Shown here piece after piece: positions 48,401 through 59,945 of a DNA stretch of 64,000 bases (position 1 is the stretch's first letter; the number at the start of each line of letters is the position of its first letter). Location: assembly GCA_932294295.1 (NCBI GenBank), contig OW028575.1, forward strand, positions 37,016,253 through 37,080,252, written 5' to 3'. The DNA comes from Alitta virens (lineage: Eukaryota; Annelida; Polychaeta; Phyllodocida; Nereididae). Under the pieces are notes generated by a model that had not been told where the DNA came from, made no database searches, and saw nothing but the letters and a program-made list of their open reading frames with translations. Made by a program: the position numbers and the translations under genes.

Positions 48401-50927
48401 AGCAATTAAAACCAGCCTTAGAAATTGATTGGCTGTGCAGTATGACTCATATAAAATTTGAAACTCAATGGGAGACTCCTCAGTCAACAAGGGGCTGCAT
48501 GCCAGTCCTCAGTGTCATTGTGACGTCATTATTTCACTCAATGACCTGACTGTATGATGGCATCATTACACTTCAGGACAGGCATATAGCTCCCCCTATT
48601 GACCTAAAAGTCGCCCATTCCAGGAGTTTATGTGAATCCAGAAGGACTCCCGATTGGCTGAGCCGCTGAGGTCAATGCGAGTCCTGGATTCACACGATGT
48701 TCTCTGGAGTTAAGTTTCAAATCTGCTGACAGGTCATCTTGATTGTAGGATTCCATTGTATTATTTAACACTCACAGCATTCCATATTTTCGACTGGATT
48801 TTCTGTCTTGCTTCTTGATCAGTGTAGATGTACTTCTCATCAAACTCTATCTGCTTGGTGTACCTGTCAGAAAATCCCTCAAGTTAGTCAAAGATAGGTA
48901 ATATCAAAATACTGATAGGACAACTTGAATATGGCATTAAAACTACCATATCGATAAATAATCATGTTTACTTGACTTGACATAGAAGTTTGAGTTGTTC
49001 TGTCTGCACAGATAAAGAAAGCAACCAAAATGCAAATGCTTACTTTTGGATATCACATTCATCCAACTTGAGCATGATTCGCTGCACTTCGTTGATCTCG
49101 CCAGCCCTGAAATCAATGGCAGATATACATCAAGACTAAGAAAACCAAAGGCGAGATAGTATGTTAATGATTATGCTCATGGAGTAATAGTGATGATACA
49201 TACTGGAGGTGTGCTGAAATGTCCTTTATGATGTGCAGCATGTGTTGCTGAGACAGTTGCAGGGAATCAGGGGGCTGCCAGGTGAAGATGTCTTGTTCAT
49301 TAATACCAAAAGAACGAAGTATGGCTCGATGTAGGACATGGTTGGACGGCAGAGGTGTCTCCAGGAAGCAGACCGCTCGTAATGGCTGAGCATCCGCACT
49401 TCCTTTCTGCTGTAACCAAGCTTGCCAGGCAGGCAGACACTTCAACAATGCCCTGATCTCAGCATCCTCTGTGGCTTGGTCGTTTAGTTGCTGTTTTCTT
49501 TTGGGACTATCAAGTCCAGTGCGCCACTTTTGCTGCGATTTTCTTGCTGCCTTTCTGTGATGCTTCGATCTTCCTGGTGACGATGCACTTGTGTCACTCC
49601 TCGAGGACATTTTAGACATAGGCGACCTTTGGAGATGCTGTTGAGTTCCAACAGCCACGGGAGAGGGTCCATCAGAAATATTTTCTCCACTAACACTGTG
49701 TGATAACGAAGAATTAGGCGTAAGATCAAACGACTCATTTCTATCAGTTTGTACATCTACTTTTGGAGTTGACGTATGTAATGGTTTCTTTGCTTTGGTC
49801 CTCAGTACTGTTTTACAAGGAGACGTTGCCTCTGGTTTGGGTTTTTCACTTTTGAGTATTTTGGGTGATGATTTGGCACTTCCAGATCCATCTCCCTCAT
49901 GAGAATGTTGTTTCAATCTTTTGGATGGAGGGCTGCCATAAATCATTGCATCTGAACCAAACTTGGTGCTGGGACTTTTGGGGGACCCCTCCAATTGTCT
50001 GAGAGACCTTCTTCTTGGTGAATCATTCTTCAGACAATCCGTTAATGAAATTCTAAGATTTCCCATTTTCAAGCTCTTTTTGAAAGCACAGCCATGCTTT
50101 CGCCTATGAATGTGCACACCAGGAAATGACAGTTTCTTCTTGACCTCATCAAACTTCTTGTCATCAACGTGCTGATGATTAATGACGTTTTTCTTTTTAC
50201 TTCCAAGAGATACTCTCTTCTCTACTGAACTGGGTGATTTTGTCGCTTTCCTGGTTGCAACACCAAGTGGAGATGATGAACTATTTTGATCTTTTGAACT
50301 GTTTATTTGTTCACCTACAGTCTCTTTGACTTTGGGAGAGTTTGAAGTTATGCAATTTTCATGAGATTTCAAGGACTTCAGGGACAGTGATGAGGAGGAT
50401 GACCTGTCAAAGTTAGGATTGCCATTTGAATTTGACTGTCTAGTTTTACATGGTGCCTTTGAAGATGATGAAGTGACTTTCATGTCTGATACAGCACCTT
50501 TCAATTCCTTCAGTTGCTTTCGTTTAGCTGCAGGGGACCGTAGAACGGCAAAACCAGGACCATCATTTGAGTCACCCAGAGACTCGTCCTGGGCAATTGA
50601 ATTGTCGGCAAGTGCAATGATTTCATCGATGCCACAGCCAATTGTTCCCCATGGAGACAAACTCCGTCTAGTTTTCTGAGGTGGTTTTGGTAAAACTGGA
50701 GAAACTTCAGGCGATCTGGGAGATCTTCGTATTTGGGGTGAAGTGGATGTTGACACTTGTGACAAACTGGAATTAGGCTCACTGTGCACATCAGCAGTCA
50801 CCAACATACTATTCGGGTTAAACACAACTTCGTTGTCCTCACTTTGAGCATCGATGTCTTGGGATATGTTCGCTATCCGAGGGTAAATAGCACCAACTAT
50901 AGACAAAGTATCCTTTCTTCTTGCAAC
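45452..50927 (-). CDS. Unrecognised nuclear-type protein, last five exons (N terminus not located)
   Basis: Exons in transcript order: 50927-49204, 49106-49044, 48863-48776, 48285-48088, 45964-45452; phases agree and give 861 residues up to the stop. The long exon encodes a disordered Ser/Lys/Pro-rich region of about 480 residues with many Ser-Pro pairs (RRSPRSPEVSP, SPWGTIGCGI, basic KKKLSFPGVHIHRRKHG), then a folded-looking C-terminal region of about 380 residues: LLKCLPAWQAWLQQKG, IKDISAHLQ, GIIGGILNISDINVLVLLL, CRWLLARVDSCCEI and hydrophobic ISAYCLFLIPYLL. This exon has no good ATG near its start and begins at an acceptor in phase 0 (VARRKDTLS), so at least one more exon lies to the right. 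The pattern of a disordered basic SP-rich half plus a conserved tail suggests a chromatin, replication or cell-cycle protein, but I do not recognise the family. The last intron holds a Tc1 element. Confidence 0.75.
46182..47860 (-). mobile_element. Tc1/mariner-family transposon with paired inverted repeats
   Basis: The ends read AGTGCCTTGCAGAACTGATG (left) and its inverse at the right (to 47860), with a second inverted pair further in (GTCTCTTGCATAAGTGATGG near 46368 and CCATTACTTTTGCAAG near 47653). This is the IR/DR arrangement seen in some Tc1-type transposons. TA follows the right end; the left end has CA with one base changed. The transposase is encoded on the minus strand inside. Confidence 0.88.
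46420..47465 (-). pseudogene. Tc1-type DD34E transposase with a single frame break
   Basis: The main frame (47337-46420, 305 residues) holds the HTH C-terminal part, and the catalytic domain with the three acidic residues in place: WSDETKIELFG, QQDNDPKHTA and SPDLNPIENMW, with 34 residues between the last two. The N-terminal helix-turn-helix (KEHSKEQRKLIVKKH, GYKKISKLLSVPCSTV) is in another frame that begins at about 47450. One missing base near 47316 separates them. The rest is uninterrupted, so the insertion looks young. As it stands the protein would not be made in full. Confidence 0.85.
48466..48619. mobile_element. Small TIR element, family member 2
   Basis: The left arm (AATGGGAGACT, GTCAACAAGGGGCTGCATGC) and right arm (GGCATATAGCTCCCCCTATT, AGTCGCCCATT) are inverted repeats. 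The sequence, including CACTCAATGACCTGA in the middle, matches the element at 40842-41006. It sits in an intron of the unrecognised gene. Confidence 0.75.
48620..48716. repeat. Imperfect hairpin directly next to TIR element
   Basis: TGTGAATCCAGAAGGACTC (48631-48649) and GAGTCCTGGATTCACA (48679-48694) form an inverted repeat, with an outer partly paired extension (CCAGGAGTTTA against TCTCTGG). Confidence 0.5.
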
Positions 50928-53900
50928 CTGAAATTTTCAACAAAATAAATAATTGGGTACATTTTAAATATTACACGGTCTTCATAAATACTTATTATAC
51001 TAGACACAGATAGATCAGACCTCACCAATCACTCACAAAATTAGGTTAGGTTTCTTTTTCTTATGTTTCATAAAGGTGGCATTCAATATGTTAATTTTGG
51101 ACTCCATATACAGATCTCTTTGATTTTAATGATGACTGCCCAAGATTGAAAAGTTGGCCCATAAAAGATTCCCATGGTGATAGAATTAAGGACAAAAAGT
51201 TTTCTGCCCAATACTATATCCAAATATACATTTATGACATCAAAAAAGGCAGTGGCATCCACCACAATTTATTGCAGGGATATTCACATGCACCTTACAA
51301 AAAACTAAGGGCACAACTTAAATGCACTGACATGACCCATAACAGGTTATTCAGATCAATGCCTATCCAGCCTTGAATTGACCCCATTCTAAATCTGACA
51401 TAGAATAATTCGAAGAGATATTGTTGGGTCAAAGAAGATTCAAACAATACCCATCTTGATGAAATAAAAGAAGGGAAGAAAATCAACAAGTCCAGAATAT
51501 AAAAACAAAGAATATTAAGAGAATACACTAATGCCAGCCTCAACCACCACACATCAGAAGCCCAATTCACAATTTCTTGAAATCTCACTAAAGACAACAC
51601 ACCTTATAACATTACCACAAAACCGTTTTCAGACTACTTCACTTCTTGCCCCAGGTGTATTGAGCCATTTACGAGATTAAATAGTTTTTATAGCTGAAAA
51701 AGTTATTGCCAGACTGCAAAAATTACCAATTAACATTCACACTAATAGACAGTTAGGCAAGAGCGATCCCACATCACTAAATAGCTGTGGACAAGCACAT
51801 CCCCTAGCTAGGCCACTAGCTGCCCTTTTTACTTTTTTTCCCCCATCAAAATATCGAAGTACAGGAAATAAGATACTCCACTCCAACTGGAGTATTTTTC
51901 TTGGCAGGGTTAAATAGAACTTTGTGGTGGGAGAACTTCAGCTTCTCAATTTATGCCCATTTTTCTTTCAAATTTTTCGGGGGCAATTTTTGTAATTTGA
52001 CGGGGAGAGGAAGCTCAGTTTTGGATTGTAGTCTCCTTCCAAAAACAGGCCCCTGCACTCCCCAGTTTCCACAATTAACAATGCGTAACAATGATTAAGG
52101 CATACTTTTGATTTTTAGTTGATGATCAGCAATATCAGACATCTGTTTTAGTTGTGTCTCCAGGAACCCGGAACAACACAGATGGCAAGTTGCCATGAAA
52201 GGTGTTTTGCTAGCAGACTAAAAGGCATTTAAAAACCTTATCAAATGGCTGCAAGACCAATTTAAATTACAATTTAAAGTTGACTTTTAGTACTGTCATT
52301 AAAGGTAGCACTTACATTAGTACCACTTACATTCAGTCATTAATTTCCCATGTGTTCTTCCACAAAATTTGAAACTAAGGCATTTTTGTTCTGAGGCTTT
52401 AATATCATAAGACTGGTTGCTTTGCCAACATCTTAACTTTGTTTCACTAAAAATTCACAAGAACCACTCATATTAACTGAAGCATAAATCTTTATTGTTT
52501 AGTCAAGCAAATTCCACATAAATGGCTCTTAGCATAAATGACTGCGCAGATCTAATACATTAAAAAATCTTGTTGCTCCTCGAAAAATAACAAATATTTG
52601 CAGTCATACTTCAGGCCAGACTTTTTTTATTCTTCGTTTTGCGAAACCGCCGACATTTTAAATGGAAAAATGAAAAAAAAAACTGGTTTGGCACGTTTTT
52701 TTATTTTTTTTCCGTTCATTTATGCCAACACAAACCTGGCATAGGAGTGCTTTAAATGTCTAATATCAAAAGATATCAACTCGCCAAATCGTAATTGCAA
52801 TTTTCACTAGCAATTGTCATTTGGTTTGACTTGCAGTGGTCAGTCATCAACTTAAATGTTGTTGGGTGTACTGCATTCTCAGATTTAATTTGCTCTGACA
52901 GGTATTGGTTTCAATAATTATGATAGTTACTTATAATAAAATGTCATCCCCATAATTAAAACGCAGCTGTTTCAGCATTTCTTTAGGAACACAATTGTTG
53001 CACATTTATTTATTTATAATAAAATTTTAAATGTGCAATGTTTTACTGAAAATAGATTAGTGAATTTATAACTGCAGTCACAAAAATTATACATTTTGGA
53101 ATTGATGCTTCGAAGAAATTGCACTGATATTATACAACTGTTGTTGATCATTCAGTATTTAAAAGCATTGAATTTTAATTTGGGGGTAAGTCAAAATCTC
53201 TTTCCTTCTGTGATTTTTCATTCTCATTGCTTGATTTTATTTATTTTGCATTCCGAATCCCGACATTGCCTGGAGGATAAAAATGTCTGTAAATGAAAAA
53301 TAATAAAAGTCCAGCCTTAGCAGCAAAGTGCATAGTGCACACTGTCACAGAGAACTACTGCTACTTAGTTAATTCTTTGTACAGGTTCATTCTAACATTA
53401 ATGGGGAGAATTGCATTATATGCATCAAATAACAACACAAATAAGTAGATGAACAAATCAGGATTCCTCTCCAAAGACAACTGAGTAAAACAGATGCCTT
53501 TACTTGGTATTTTCACTTTTTCAGTTTCATAAAACCCTTTCAATTTCTTTGGCAAGAGTAAAACAAAATTTGTGAGAACGAATTGGACGTTAAATTTCCA
53601 ACACAAAAGACAACATAGAAGCTGCAAATAACAACTCTCCTATGGAGAAACAAAATAAGCTGATCAATAACTGATGGTTGTCAAACATACGTGTATCAGA
53701 ACGATATACAGAGTATTGGTTTTTGTGTTGACTTGGATAAAAAATAAAACGTTGCCTTGTCAAGTACGGAAAACAAACCCTAAAGCTTTTTGCATGACCT
53801 TATAACAATTAAATTTTGTCTCAATTACAAGGCAAAGCAGTGATGGTTGAACTTTTGAATATTTAATCTGTTAGTAAACTTTTAGTACCTCGTATTTGGT

Positions 53901-56364
53901 GCCCATAGGTTATCAAAATTCGGCCTATAAATGCGTATCAGTGTAAAATACCATCAATCGTACCATCAGTAATATAATGTATAACCTTGGCAAAACGCAG
54001 ATATATATCTATAATATATACCAATCTAATATGCTACTTTAATATGTAAGTAAAGTATGTAAATGAAACTCTAAACAATTCAAACTATAAAAGGTTAAAC
54101 TGCCTACACTGTAGGACCTAAAAGCACCATAATAATCTTCTAAAACAGAAAGAAATTCAAGTATTACAATCAACTAGGCCACACTTAAATATATTTTTGT
54201 TGCGGATACGAGCCAAAAATAATAACTTTGTATGAGGTTTTTTCTGGGAAGTCAACAATTTGAATTCTGGCTTCTGACTGGCAGTACAAAACAGTAACAA
54301 AACTGCCTATAAAATGGAGATATAAGATGTAGTGTGAACCAAAGATATAACACAGTTCTAAAAATGAAATTCCAATTTCAAGGTCCCTTTACGCAGATGC
54401 AATTGTGTCTTCCGCAAAAGAAATATTGTTAAGACAGCCATGTAGGAACACATAATAAAACTTAATATAAGAGATTAAAATTACTCAATAACTAACTGTA
54501 CAAAATATATGAGTGGAACAGTGTCCCGATTCTGATAGTTACAGATACCAAAGTAGCAAAGAACATTGTTTCCAACCCAAAAAAACTAACAAACGATTGC
54601 ACTCTCGCATAATATTTTCATTGCAGTAAATTTACCAACAGAGTGTATTTCAGATCAGTGTATTAGATAACATCCTCCCACGGCAAGCCCTGCCAAATCA
54701 GTTAAACTCTCAAAGCAGGCCGCCGCTCATCGTGGCCTCTGATTGGCTGACAGCAAAAATAGGTTACTTAATTAATTATTCATGAAATAGCATACAGCAG
54801 CGGTCGATTTGCCATGGTAAGACATGGGATGATGACAAGTGCAATCGTGCATCAAGCACAAGTACTTTAACAAAAAGTAAACAACAGAAAAACCACACAT
54901 CCAACCAATCAGATTATAAAAACAGCAGAATTTAAATAAAATTAACCATAACATGAAAATGCCAACATCCTTTGGCCAAAAATGGCGTTTAGAGGTAGAT
55001 CAATCAGGCCAATTCGGCACGAAATTCAAGTGCCAAAGCCAGTTTCAGAAGAGAATTCAATACACCAAAAAGAGACACAATAAGCACTAACACACAGCAC
55101 AGATATGTGAATATTAGACTGTGTCTGTAGGAAGCAATGCTAAAGTGCAGGGCGGACATGTAAAGTGAATTTTTGATTCAATTTTTTTGCTGACCACAGA
55201 TTCGTTGATAAGAGCATCATTTTTTTTTTCATTATCATATAAGAAAAAAACTGTTTTTCTTTTTACCATCAGGAGACAGGATGTCTGCTTTAAGCTTATA
55301 AATGGTGAATTTCCTAGGTTTATATGTTCATACAAACTTGCACTGCAATAAAGAATGAAAGAAACTCCCTATTACTATGCGATACTAGAAATAAACCCAA
55401 ATCATATAAACACATAAAAGATAAAATTAAAGTAGTTTTTTTTTTTGGTATTTTGTAAAAGGACGTTGGTGCAAGTTTTAACTTCTCTCAGAACAAACTT
55501 ATTTGGAAGAAAAAACAGAAAGAAGCCAAACGTGATCAACATAATTATTCCGAATATCACAAAAGAAATCAGAATCATTTCACACTCACATGCCTTTAAA
55601 AGTCTAAGACAATAACTGCCGATACACAGCAGAATCAGCAGAGATGCCTAAGGCAGGAAATCCTTGACGATACGGAAGCCATAGACTAAAGCCAACATTT
55701 CCAGCAATTAGAATCAAACAGCTCACTCTCACAAATAAACTAAGCAAGCATGGGACACCATGAAAGTTGAAGACAATATAATACGCTGTACATAATACAT
55801 TGTAAGACATCGCAACTACAGGCAAGACAAGAGACAAATAATCACCACGGTAACCACAGTAGCAGATTTCCCACTAAACCCGAGTTAAGATCTAAATTAA
55901 ATTTCAAATTGTGCAAACCAAATCATATGTGTATAAACCGAAATTGTATAAAAATGCTGCCAAAATGTCACACGTTTTATGGTTTAAGTCCATAGTAATC
56001 GCAACTGAAAAAAGTACGCCACATATCCAGACATTGAAGCCTTCTTTTGTAACGGGTTTTGTACAGAACCACAATTAAGTGTTATCAACAGAGCAAGAGT
56101 TTATAGTTGCTATAACAGAGAGAATTAATCTTCACTCGGTATTTTCCAATTATGCAAGAAGCAGTTCAAATAGGCCAGAAGATCTATCCAGGTTTCTATT
56201 AGAAGCCCACATAACGTACAGGATTTTGAGAATCCTGGAAACCCAGGACTTTAATCCAAAAGCTGCTAGATTAGTGGAAATAGTCAAAGGTGGCATGTAC
56301 AGGCAATAACAAAGAGACACCTATTTAACTCAAGGCGTCTCATAGTGTATAATAATCCTCGATA
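50928..56364. other. Upstream of the unrecognised gene: no supported exon
   Basis: About 5.4 kb with no exon I can support, although the N-terminal coding exon of the minus-strand gene must lie here or beyond. A T-rich element (about 52620-52700) has the words TTTTTTTATTCTTCGTTTTGCGAAACC... in common with one at 60168. A CCAAT-bearing patch around 54700-54755 (reverse strand GTCAGCCAATCAG) could be its promoter. Confidence 0.35.
56079..56309 (+). other. Small uncharacterised open frame, 76 residues
   Basis: The frame encodes a helical-looking, charged sequence (EQEFIVAITERINLHSVF, FLLEAHITYRILRILE) preceded by an acceptor-like TTATCAACAG. Composition looks more protein-like than its neighbours, but there is no family match, no partner exon and no clear start. 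It lies on the opposite strand just beyond the ePHD stop codon. Confidence 0.2.
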
Positions 56365-58911
56365 TCAGTCAGGCTTGGCCTGAACGTCACTGCTAACACT
56401 GGGACCGTCTGACACAGCGGACACTTTGGGGTGGCATGCGTCACTAGTTGCACCATCGGTCACCACTCCAGAACCTTCGTCAGCCCGATCCACGTCTGAT
56501 GACCATTCCTGAACGAATCCAGCATCTTGCGAGCAGTCTTTACTCAAATTATCAGTCTTAGTCCCACAGTCACTCTTGACACTCAAGTTTGAAGTACAAG
56601 TATTCTCGGAAACATTCCCAGTAATATCCTTTGTATATTTTATACTGTTATTCCCATCAACACGAGAAGTGTCACAAGAAGCGTCACACGCACCCTTAAA
56701 AGAGGGGCTTTCTGCTTTAACTGCATGAGAATTAGACGAGGTATCATCCTTTGAATTATCCAAAGAATTTTCCTCATTCCCACTTCCCAACTGACTGTCA
56801 GTTTTTGGTTTCTTTGGTGAACTACCACTGATTTCAGACAAATTAGAGTCATCACAATAGCCATGTTTTCGTTCTGATGAGGATTCTGTAGTGGTGCTTA
56901 ACCTATCTTCACTTACAGTGTCTTTAGAGGATGACTGGGGATCGCTCGTTCCACTGTCATTGTCTTCATCTTCATCGTCCTCATCACTGTCGCTTTGGTA
57001 CTCAAAGGCTACAAAGAGAAAGCCATGCAAAATCTGTTATGTGCCTTCTCTTCAAATCACACATAACAATTTCTACTTTAAAACAACTGTGACCCTACTC
57101 AATTGCAGTATTCATTCATTGGACCAAATTGAAAGTGTGTGGCTAGAGTTGTTTGACAGATTCTAACTTGCGCATGCACCCACACAGTGCAGTATAGCAT
57201 ACCCAAATTTATGGCCAGATTTGGCGTCCATGAAATTTGAAATATTATAAATTATTCAACCAAGTATGAGGTGTAGCACAATTAGAATAACATTTGGTGT
57301 GGAGTAGCGGGGATTTGGGAGCAGCAGCCCCTAAAAAATAAAAAATTAACTGAACATGAAAAACGCTGTCATTCGTTTGTGACGTCATACATTGAATTCA
57401 AGCTTTTGGTGTTTAGCAATGAGGCTTGCTAAATATGGTCATAAATCTGGGTCCGCTATACTGCACTTTTTCCCCACAACTATCCACTTCATTCCTTGTA
57501 TACATAATGGAAGTTGAGCCATTTATATTACACCAACTCCTTAACAATGACATTACGTGAGCACAAAATGTGATGCAGTGACATCACAGATTGATCATAA
57601 AAATTCTGCATTAATTCTAGGTTGAGGTGAAAAAAGATATTTTTAACAACCAATTTCCAATCAGTATTTACAATACAAAGCAGTATTTTGTGAAATATTT
57701 ACACCAATTTTAAATTTTCTAGCAAGTTGAACAGAAGAACTGACCAGCATTGCCAGGTTTAATTGTACAATTTGTACATGTATTGCAATAGAAATTTTCA
57801 AAATGCATAGAAAGAAAATAGAATTTCTTCAGCAACTTTAAGGACTACATTCCACGAATTTGGCAGGCCAAATGCAAGAGTTAGACAAAGTAAACAAAAA
57901 GTAAACATGTATCCACCGAAACGAGCCCAGCATGCAAGTTAGTATTACCTTAACCTACCGACTAATGCCAATAAGATCTTACATGTTACATACCTCCAAG
58001 CTTTTTCAACTCCTGCTTTTCATATATTTGAAAGTGGGATTTGGAACAGAAAACCCTAAAATCATGAAAAGTAACATTAAAGTTATAACAAATAAGGTAC
58101 AATTCTGAGTATCAATAGCAATCAGAAAACGGGATATAGCTTATATATCCAGGAAAATTATACACACCTGTAAAATACTTTTTCATCTTCTCCAGGTGAG
58201 TGCACAACAATCCTTTTGGTGACTGCCGTCTTATCCAAAGCTGCACAAGTGAAGTGAAACGTCTTCGGACATTTTTTTATTGTGCATCCGGCTGTTGCAC
58301 CTCTGACGGCCCCCTTCCTCTTCCCACACACATGGCACTTCTGAATTGCCAGAATCATTAAGATTTAGTATCATGCTACTAAACATCACTACGGGTCTAC
58401 CAAGGTGGAGGGGGGGGGGGGTAGATAGTCACCACAAGAGGCTAGTTTGACACCCCACCAACTGAACTTGCATCATGGGTATTTGAAGTAATTAAGTACA
58501 GATGCAACGCACAAGAACATGTTGCCCCACCATAGTCCCCCCCCCCCCCCTCTTTTCTGAAATCCCAGCGCCGAAACTACTTCAAATTGGAAATTTATTG
58601 ACACCATTCTTGGAGGTCTATCAGTTTCAATGAGAAGCACTTTTTAAATACTAAACAGTTATGAGAAGATGGTATGACACATGGAGTCAACTCACCAGAT
58701 GTGATCCTCTCTTCATTTCATCTTTCACCTGCGACCACTTAAAGCCACCAAGTTGGGGATAGCGCCCTTTTTGGTACTGGGCTAACCCCGAGCTGTATTG
58801 CATACACCTCAAGTGGGCATGGATGGATTCGTGGGAATACAAGCGACCTGAAGTGGACGATTCCTCTCCTCCCTTGTGGCAGAAGCCACACAACACCTTC
58901 CGTGCAGACAT
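56365..58911 (-). CDS. Single-ePHD zinc-finger protein, PHF6/PHF11-like
   Basis: Exons in transcript order: 58911-58696, 58340-58168, 58055-57994, 57008-56365; phases agree, giving 364 residues. The extended PHD domain fills residues about 8-150: CGFCHKGG, HAHLRCMQYSSGL, GGFKWSQVKDEMKRG, then KCHVCGKRKGAVRGATAGC, CPKTFHFTCA and the closing VFYRVFCSKSH. This order matches the ePHD modules of PHF6, which bind nucleic acid or nucleolar partners. Unlike PHF6 there is only one module. The remaining 214 residues are acidic and Ser-rich (DEDDEDEDNDSGTSD) with a basic SPKKPKTD that may be a nuclear signal. An acceptor before the ATG (TTTTTACAG at about 58937) shows at least one upstream 5' UTR exon. 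Confidence 0.85.
58400..58555. repeat. G-run/C-run bounded repeat in ePHD intron 1
   Basis: A 13-base G run (about 58412-58424) and a 14-base C run (about 58537-58550) bracket about 110 bases. They could pair as arms of a hairpin, as in the palindromic element at 10892, but the sequences next to the runs do not match well. Confidence 0.3.
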
Positions 58912-59239
58912 GGTTTACGTTAACATGTCATGCATTCTGTAAAAATAAGAACAGCATGTATGAATGGGATCAACCAAATTGGCAGGAAATATATAGGCCT
59001 CCCTACCGCCTATCGCACAATATTACCATTTAAGGGTTATAATAAAAATTTCATACATGCCAGATCATTTGCAACTGTGAATTACAGTTAAAACATTTTC
59101 TGGCTGAGGTTCATTGTTTTGACCAAAGCCAATAAATTGCTCTTTGAGGATTTTTTCAGAATATGTCACTTAGTGCAAAGAGGAAATTCCAATTTGGCCA
59201 TTTTTCTCAGCAACTGCTGACACCAGAATCAAAATATAC

Positions 59240-59400
59240 CTGACATCTTGTTGCCGCTTCCAAATCATAGCGGTTTTTCGTAATAGCAAGTTATTTTGTC
59301 TCTCCTGTTCAGTGCTTAAATGGAAGTTTTGAAATTCCCATTGGAATAACATTGTCAAACGCTTTAGTGGTAAGCTCAACGTAGCCGCGACAGTTGTTGG
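59240..59400 (-). other. Possible ePHD 5' UTR exon with upstream ATG
   Basis: A donor-like CAG/GTATATT ends at 59240 and would splice to 58936. An ATG at 59379 opens a frame (FHLSTEQERQNNLLLRK in it) that would run across the junction and hit a stop a few codons before the ePHD start, forming an upstream ORF. Confidence 0.3.
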
Positions 59401-59814
59401 TAAAACGGGTCATTATAGTGTAATATTTTTTTTTAGCATTGTCACCAGACCAGTCTAGCTAGACTATAGTCGTGGGACATATTTAACTAGTGGAAAAGCA
59501 ACTTTCATGTGAGCAATTTATTCTTGAAGTTCATGCTAATGATACAAGGTAAATATTTGAGCAGGTTTGCCTTATTTAAAATCTTCCGCATGCCAGAATG
59601 TAAGCACGGACCTCCTTCCGGGGTGAGCAAGACATTTACGTAATCAAAGACATTTTTATTTTGTCATCAAAAGCAGTTGAGGCAGTTGACCACACAGCAC
59701 ACAGCCCCGTAAGCAAGTTACATTGAATATAGAAAAGTCAAGAAACATAATTTTTCAATAAAAAAAAAAACCAAGTTAATTACAATGGAAAACTGGATCT
59801 TAATGGGCAAACGG

Positions 59815-59945
59815 TAGGAGTATGGTCAACTCGTCCGCCAGACGACTCGCCCGCTGGTCGAATCTCGTCCGCTGGCCGACCGACTTGTCTGCCGGTAAAG
59901 TCAACTTGTCAGCTGCCGAAGCCTACTCGTCCGCCACCTGAGACC
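59815..59945. repeat. Degenerate short repeat, GACTCGTCCGC units
   Basis: Units like (A)CTCGTCCGC(C/T)GG(T/C)CGA recur about seven times at 15-20 base spacing in an otherwise AT-rich region. Confidence 0.5.

Noticed and set aside
54772..55837. Minus-strand hydrophobic frames as N-terminal exons of the gene at 45452
   Set aside because: They do not end at donors in the needed phase and their membrane-like composition does not fit the nuclear-type protein.
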